Assembly (NCBI GenBank): GCA_002367235.1
Contig: DFBC01000090.1
Span: forward strand, 1 to 19,121
Source of the DNA: Cellvibrionales bacterium UBA3090
GTDB lineage: Bacteria > Pseudomonadota > Gammaproteobacteria > Pseudomonadales > Porticoccaceae
Direction of reading: 5' to 3'
Length of the DNA: 19,121 nt
This document shows, piece after piece, positions 14,876 to 19,121 of this stretch (positions within the stretch are counted from its first letter, which is position 1; every line of letters begins with the position of its first letter). The notes beneath the pieces are model-generated. The model saw only the letters and a list, made by a program, of their open reading frames with translations, was not told where the DNA came from and did no database searches. The position numbers and the translations under genes are program-made.

Positions 14876-15565
14876 TTAAGCGCGCTTTTGGCGAACAATC
14901 TGATAATTGCGTAGCAAATATTTTACCGGCGCGGCCAAACCGCTAATGATATGAACTAGACGAGTAAAAGGGAAGATCAAGAACAAAGTCATTCCCAAAA
15001 ATACGTGTAGCTTATACACCAAACCGACTGAAGCAATCGATGCTGCGGCCTCCATAGGACGGAAAAGTACAATTGATTGGGCCCAATCCGCCAACATCAC
15101 CATCACTGATCCATCCATATGATGACTGGAGGCGAAGATAGTGCTCAGGCCCAGTATCAACTGAATGTAAAGTAAGATAAGCACCAAGTTATCGGAGAAG
15201 CTGCTGCTCGCCCTAACCCTTTCATCCGTGAAGCGACGATAGATCAGCATGCTCATGCCGACAAAGCACAGCGCACCAAAGACGCCACCAGACACCATCG
15301 CCAACAGCTGTTTGTTCGGGGTCGAAATAACATGATGGTAAATAACCTCAGGGGTCAGCAAACCAACAAAGTGGCCCGCCAACACAAACAACACCCCCAC
15401 GTGGAAGGCGTTACTGGCTATGCGCATGCCCTTAGTCCGTAAAACCTGGCTGGAACCTGCCTTCCAGGAATACTGCTCACGATCGTAACGAACCCAGCAG
15501 CCGACCAAACAGACGATAGCTGCCAGATAAGGGTACAGGCCAAATAAAATAGTATTACTATTCAT
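14876..15565 (-). CDS. narI: Respiratory nitrate reductase gamma subunit NarI
   Basis: NarI is the membrane cytochrome b of the NarGHI complex; it takes electrons from quinol and hands them through two b-type hemes to NarH. At 229 aa it has the normal length, with five hydrophobic segments. The four axial heme ligands are in the expected places: His55 and His65 in ASNAFHVGVLFVLAGHFVGL, and His187 and His205 in KLHVFLGM and RLVHI. YPYLAAIVCLVGCWVRYDRE begins the protein, and SSHHMDGSVMVMLADWAQSI is typical of the periplasmic-side quinol region. AAGGAG precedes ATG 15565. It follows narJ by 21 bases. Confidence 0.97.
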   Translation of the reverse strand: MNSNTILFGLYPYLAAIVCLVGCWVRYDREQYSWKAGSSQVLRTKGMRIASNAFHVGVLFVLAGHFVGLLTPEVIYHHVISTPNKQLLAMVSGGVFGALCFVGMSMLIYRRFTDERVRASSSFSDNLVLILLYIQLILGLSTIFASSHHMDGSVMVMLADWAQSIVLFRPMEAAASIASVGLVYKLHVFLGMTLFLIFPFTRLVHIISGLAAPVKYLLRNYQIVRQKRA

Positions 15566-15586
15566 GGATCACTCCTTAAATTTGCC

Positions 15587-16288
15587 TTAATTTGCCCAGC
15601 GAACCGCTACGGCTTCATTGGCTGATTTTTTAGGTGGTACCGGCGTTGAAGATGAACAACCGCTGCCAAGGGCATCGCCAGCACCAAAGGTGACGGCTTC
15701 TTCCTCCCAGATCTTGTCCAGCTCTTCGGGGGTATCATCCCGTTTTTCACCGGCCACTTTTTCGCGCAATTCACTGATATCGACATTCACGCCACTGATC
15801 ATCAGTAGCGAATCAAACAGTGCAGCATAGGCTGATTCACGCTCCTGTAAGCGAGCGCTTAGCACGCCGAGGATATGGCTGATATCCGACAAGCCCTCTC
15901 TGACTTCAAGGTCTGGGCGGTGTGCCAGAAACTCCAGGTGTAGCGGAATATGATCAGGCAGCTCCCGAGCATTAATACTGAAGCCATGCGCCTCATAAAT
16001 GCTCAGCAGATCGACCATTGCCTGACCTCGATCTCGGGATTCACCATGCACGTGTTCAAACAGCAACAGCGACAGGGAGCGACCACGGTCAAACAGACCC
16101 GTATAGGCTTCCTGGGCATCCAGCAGGTCTCCGTCGTAGATTTCGTGAAGCAGGTGAACCAACTGTTGGCGCATCTCAGGAGAAATCTCCCGCGCACTAT
16201 TGATTACCGCCTCAATGCCCGAAGCCTGAGCCTGAAGCTCGGCTCTGGGGTAGTCCATCAGCCGAGAAATTACCTTGATAATATCCAT
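15587..16288 (-). CDS. narJ: Nitrate reductase molybdenum cofactor assembly chaperone NarJ
   Basis: NarJ binds the N-terminus of apo-NarG and directs molybdenum cofactor insertion and attachment to NarI; it is not part of the final enzyme. The sequence shows the TorD/NarJ all-helical fold: IIKVISRLMDYPRAELQAQ at the start, the family signature LFEHVHGESRDRGQAMVDLL, ELPDHIPLHLEFLA in the middle and a variable acidic C-terminus. Length is 233 aa. I chose ATG 16288 (MDIIKV) rather than a TTG 33 bases upstream. GGGAGG lies 9 bases before this ATG, at the very end of narH, and the family begins there. The gap to narH is 4 bases, so translation is coupled. Confidence 0.95.
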   Translation of the reverse strand: MDIIKVISRLMDYPRAELQAQASGIEAVINSAREISPEMRQQLVHLLHEIYDGDLLDAQEAYTGLFDRGRSLSLLLFEHVHGESRDRGQAMVDLLSIYEAHGFSINARELPDHIPLHLEFLAHRPDLEVREGLSDISHILGVLSARLQERESAYAALFDSLLMISGVNVDISELREKVAGEKRDDTPEELDKIWEEEAVTFGAGDALGSGCSSSTPVPPKKSANEAVAVRWAN

Positions 16289-16292
16289 CAGA

Positions 16293-17834
16293 CTATTCCT
16301 CCCAAACCTGAACAGTGTCAATCACATCCCTACGAGTGGTTTTCTTGGTACCAAACAAGTTGATATCCGATTCACCCGTGGAACAACCATTACCAAAGGA
16401 GAAGCCACAGCCGCCACGCTCTGCAAAGGCTTCCGACATTGCCTCTTCGCGGTGAGCGGTAGGAATCACGTAGCGATCTTCATAGTTGGCAATGGCCAGA
16501 TAGCGGTACATATCCTCTACCTGAAGCTCGCTCAAACCGACCTCTTCCAGCACCTGTAAATCCTGCGTGCTATCCACAATTTGTGAACGCTTATAGGCAC
16601 GCATGGCCAACAGTCGCTTGAGTGCCAGCTTGACTGGCTCTTCATCACCCGCTGTGAGCAAATTCGCCAGGTATTGCACGGGAATACGCAGGGAATCCAC
16701 GTCCGGGATAATACCGTTCATACCCATATGCCCAGCATCGGCAGCGGACTGAATTGGTGACAGCGGTGGCACATACCAAACCATAGGAAGGGTGCGATAC
16801 TCTGGGTGCAACGGCAGTGCCAGCTGCCAATCTACCGCCAGCTTGTACACGGGAGATTGTTGCGCGGCAGTAATCGTTGAATCCGGGATGCCATCTTTTT
16901 TGGCCTGAGCGATAACCGCTGGATCATTCGGGTCGAGGAAAATTTCCAGCTGTTTCTTATACAGATCTCTTTCAGATTCCGTAGTGGCCACTTCCTGAAT
17001 TTTATCGGCGTCATACAGCAACACACCCAGGTAGCGAATACGGCCCACACAGGTTTCTGAACACACGGTGGGCTGACCAGATTCAATTCGTGGGTAACAG
17101 AAGATACATTTTTCTGACTTACCGGATTTCCAGTTAAAGTAGATTTTCTTGTAAGGGCAACCGGATACACACATCCGCCAGCCACGGCACTTCTCCTGAT
17201 CGATCAGTACGATGCCATCCTCTTCACGCTTGTAGATCGCACCCGAAGGACAGGATGCCGCACAAGTCGGGTTGAGGCAGTGTTCACACAACCGAGGCAG
17301 ATACATCATGAAGGTGTTTTCGAACTCGCCGTACATTTCCTTCTGCATGTTGTCGAAGTTTTTATCGACGCTACGCTTTTCGAATTCAGTACCGAGGATC
17401 TCTTCCCAGTTTGGACCCCATTCGATTTTCTGCATTCGCTTGCCAGATATCAGCGAGCGTGGACGAGCTGTTGGCTGATGCTCAGATAATGGCGCCGTAT
17501 GTAAATGCTGGTAGTCAAAGTCAAATGGTTCATAGTAATCATCAATCTGAGGAAGATCGGGGTTAGAAAAGATATTTGCCAGCACCCGAAACTTTCCACC
17601 AATTTTTGGATTGATAGAACCATCTTTGTTGCGAATCCAACCGCCATTCCACTTATCCTGATTCTCCCACTCTTTCGGGTAACCAATACCAGGTTTGGTT
17701 TCAACGTTATTGAACCATGCGTATTCCATACCTTCGCGAGAGGTCCACACATTTTTACAAGTAATAGAGCAGGTGTGACAACCAATACACTTGTCGAGGT
17801 TCAGCACCATGCCAACTTGAGAACGTATTTTCAT
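16293..17834 (-). CDS. narH: Respiratory nitrate reductase beta subunit NarH
   Basis: NarH carries the iron-sulfur clusters that link the hemes of NarI to the molybdenum site of NarG on the cytoplasmic face of the membrane. The cysteine groups are CIGCHTCSITCKNVW (residues about 16-30), CEHCLNPTCAASCPSGAIY, CRGWRMCVSGCPYKK (with Trp in place of one Cys, as in the normal 3Fe-4S cluster) and CIFCYPRIESGQPTVCSETC. The C-terminal part has ALPLHPEYRTLPMVWYVPPL and the RYLAIANYEDRYVIP stretch. At 513 aa it is full length. AAGGAG stands 8-9 bases before ATG 17834, 12 bases after narG. Nothing is missing. Confidence 0.98.
   Translation of the reverse strand: MKIRSQVGMVLNLDKCIGCHTCSITCKNVWTSREGMEYAWFNNVETKPGIGYPKEWENQDKWNGGWIRNKDGSINPKIGGKFRVLANIFSNPDLPQIDDYYEPFDFDYQHLHTAPLSEHQPTARPRSLISGKRMQKIEWGPNWEEILGTEFEKRSVDKNFDNMQKEMYGEFENTFMMYLPRLCEHCLNPTCAASCPSGAIYKREEDGIVLIDQEKCRGWRMCVSGCPYKKIYFNWKSGKSEKCIFCYPRIESGQPTVCSETCVGRIRYLGVLLYDADKIQEVATTESERDLYKKQLEIFLDPNDPAVIAQAKKDGIPDSTITAAQQSPVYKLAVDWQLALPLHPEYRTLPMVWYVPPLSPIQSAADAGHMGMNGIIPDVDSLRIPVQYLANLLTAGDEEPVKLALKRLLAMRAYKRSQIVDSTQDLQVLEEVGLSELQVEDMYRYLAIANYEDRYVIPTAHREEAMSEAFAERGGCGFSFGNGCSTGESDINLFGTKKTTRRDVIDTVQVWEE
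16298..16303 (-). promoter_or_regulatory. Shine-Dalgarno of narJ inside the end of narH
   Basis: GGGAGG on the minus strand overlaps the last narH codons and stands 9 bases before ATG 16288. It settles that ATG as the narJ start against the upstream in-frame TTG at 16321. Confidence 0.7.
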
Positions 17835-17846
17835 TGCGCTGTCTCC

Positions 17847-19121
17847 TTAAACTTCTGTTGGAAGTGGTTGAGGAAGGCCATCACCGGTCTCGTTATCGAG
17901 CCAATCAACCTTGTCCATCTTGCGCACCACAACCATCTCGTCACGGTTACAACCTACGGTGCCGTAGTAGTTGAAGCCGTAAGATTGCTGGGCGTAACCG
18001 CCAATCATATGCGTCGGCTTCATCACAATCCGGGTCACCGAGTTGTGGTGACCACCACGGGTACCGGTGGTCTCACTACCTGGCACATTCACAATGCGCT
18101 CTTGAGCGTGATACATCATCACCATGCCCTCTTTTACCCGCTGGCTAACCACCGCACGACAGGCGATAGCACCATTGACGTTAAACACCTCCACCCAATC
18201 GTTATCTTCAATGTCGGCTTTTTTGGCATCGATCTCACTCAACCAGATAATCGGGCCACCGCGAGACAAGGTGAGCATCAACAGGTTGTCGGAATAGGTA
18301 CTGTGAATACCCCATTTTTGGTGCGGGGTAATCCAGTTCAGCACAATCTCTTTATTACCGTTGGACTTCTTGTCCTTCACCAGATCAATGGTGTTGGTAT
18401 GAATTGGGGGACGGTACGAGATTAACTGCTCGCCAAAAGCCTCCATCCATTTGTGATCCTGATAGAACTGCTGACGACCGGTAATCGTGCGCCAGGGAAT
18501 CAACTCGTGGACGTTGGTGTAACAAGCGTTATAGCTCACATGCTCATCTTCCAGGCCAGACCAAGTGGGAGAAGAGATAATCTTGCGCGGCTGCGCCTGA
18601 ATATCGCGGAAACGAATTTTCTCTTCATGCTTGGGTTCTGCAAGGTGCTTGTGATCGCGCCCGGTAATCTGTCCCAGTGCATCCCAGGCTTTTACGGCAA
18701 CGTTACCGTTGGTTTCTGGTGCAAGGCTCAGTACCACTTCGGCCGCATCAATGGCTGATTCGATACGCGGCTGACCCTGGCTAATACCTTCTTCTGTCAC
18801 GGTGTAGTTAAGGTCGCGGAGCAACGTCACTTCATCGTCGGTATTCCAACCAATGCCCTTACCACCATTACCTAGTTTTTCCAGCAATGGGCCCACAGAA
18901 GTAAACTTCTTATAGGTGTTGGGGTAATCCCGCTCGACCACCATCATATTCGGTGCGGTTTCACCGGGAATCAGATCACATTCACCATATTTCCAATCCT
19001 TCACGTCGAAAGGCTGTGCCAGTTCTCCGGGTGTGTCGTGAAGCATGGGAACCGTCACCAGGTCTTTCTCAACGCCTAAATTGTCATTAAAGCTGGCGAC
19101 TTCAGAGAATTTCTTGGCGAT
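17847..19121 (-). CDS. narG: Respiratory nitrate reductase alpha subunit NarG (C-terminal part)
   Basis: The last 424 codons of NarG, the molybdenum bis-MGD subunit that reduces nitrate to nitrite in the cytoplasm. The gene continues beyond the right edge. Recognisable stretches are LHDTPGELAQPFDVKDWKYG, APNMMVVERDYPNTYKKFTS, KLGNGGKGIGWNTDDEV, SLAPETNGNVAVKAWDALGQ, KIRFRDIQAQPRKIISSPTW and HVSYNACYTNVHELIPWRT. The C-terminal cap has LTPHQKWGIHSTYSDNLLML-like and YGFNYYGTVGCNRDE residues. All align closely with E. coli NarG. The full protein should be about 1,250 aa, so the catalytic centre and the N-terminal FeS cluster are outside the window. It is the first visible gene of narGHJI-ppiC; any promoter, FNR or NarL site is out of view. 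Confidence 0.98.
   Translation of the reverse strand: MAKKFSEVASFNDNLGVEKDLVTVPMLHDTPGELAQPFDVKDWKYGECDLIPGETAPNMMVVERDYPNTYKKFTSVGPLLEKLGNGGKGIGWNTDDEVTLLRDLNYTVTEEGISQGQPRIESAIDAAEVVLSLAPETNGNVAVKAWDALGQITGRDHKHLAEPKHEEKIRFRDIQAQPRKIISSPTWSGLEDEHVSYNACYTNVHELIPWRTITGRQQFYQDHKWMEAFGEQLISYRPPIHTNTIDLVKDKKSNGNKEIVLNWITPHQKWGIHSTYSDNLLMLTLSRGGPIIWLSEIDAKKADIEDNDWVEVFNVNGAIACRAVVSQRVKEGMVMMYHAQERIVNVPGSETTGTRGGHHNSVTRIVMKPTHMIGGYAQQSYGFNYYGTVGCNRDEMVVVRKMDKVDWLDNETGDGLPQPLPTEV

Noticed and set aside
16289..16321. Upstream TTG start for narJ adding 11 residues
   Set aside because: ATG 16288 has GGGAGG 9 bases upstream and matches the family N-terminus; the extra residues overlap narH and are not NarJ-like.
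17505..18425. 306-codon open frame on the plus strand opposite narG and narH
   Set aside because: It has no recognisable motif or ribosome site and runs antisense to two strongly conserved genes; its openness follows from their codon use. The shorter open frames inside other genes were dropped for the same reason.

Overview
The window looks like chromosomal DNA of a gammaproteobacterium. By eye GC is close to 50% and genes are tightly packed. Gene content and order (efp with epmA and epmB; epmA-miaA-hfq-hflX; fimX convergent with serB; ahpA divergent from serB; liuRABC; narGHJI plus a parvulin) fit the Pseudomonadales/Cellvibrionales part of the class. That placement is inferred from gene order and was not tested with a tree. 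I saw no insertion sequence, phage gene, CRISPR array, tRNA or rRNA, and no gene-free stretch above about 170 bases.

Layout. (1) Positions 1-3693, minus strand: efp, then, after an intrinsic terminator, epmA-miaA-hfq-hflX, with hflX cut by the left edge. (2) 3741-7005, plus strand: epmB, which starts 47 bases from efp in the opposite direction, then a large REC-PAS-GGDEF-EAL protein that resembles the type IV pilus regulator FimX. (3) 7046-8278, minus: serB, convergent with fimX. (4) 8432-9637, plus: an AhpA/YtjB-type membrane protein, divergent from serB. (5) 9762-13820, plus: liuR-liuA-liuB-liuC, behind a perfect 18-base palindrome that is a probable LiuR operator. (6) 13931-19121, minus: the 3' end of narG, then narH, narJ, narI and a cytoplasmic PpiC/NifM-type parvulin.

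How the genes work together. EF-P, EpmA and EpmB form the complete (R)-beta-lysylation pathway that acts on Lys34 of EF-P. MiaA, Hfq and HflX continue the translation and RNA-control theme downstream. LiuA, LiuB and LiuC cover the leucine/isovalerate steps from isovaleryl-CoA to HMG-CoA, but the biotin-carrying MCC subunit (LiuD) and HMG-CoA lyase (LiuE) are not here. NarGHJI is the respiratory membrane nitrate reductase, and the parvulin probably assists its maturation.

The oddest thing in the sequence is in hflX. The 11 codons that should encode the GTP-binding P-loop are replaced by an unrelated, same-length, in-frame stretch, while the flanking residues are normal. Other points worth checking are the FimX-like protein whose EAL domain has EVLMQ where ExLxR is expected, the long cytoplasmic domain of AhpA that resembles a degenerate nucleotide cyclase fold, the truncated liu operon, and a large inverted repeat between narI and the parvulin gene.
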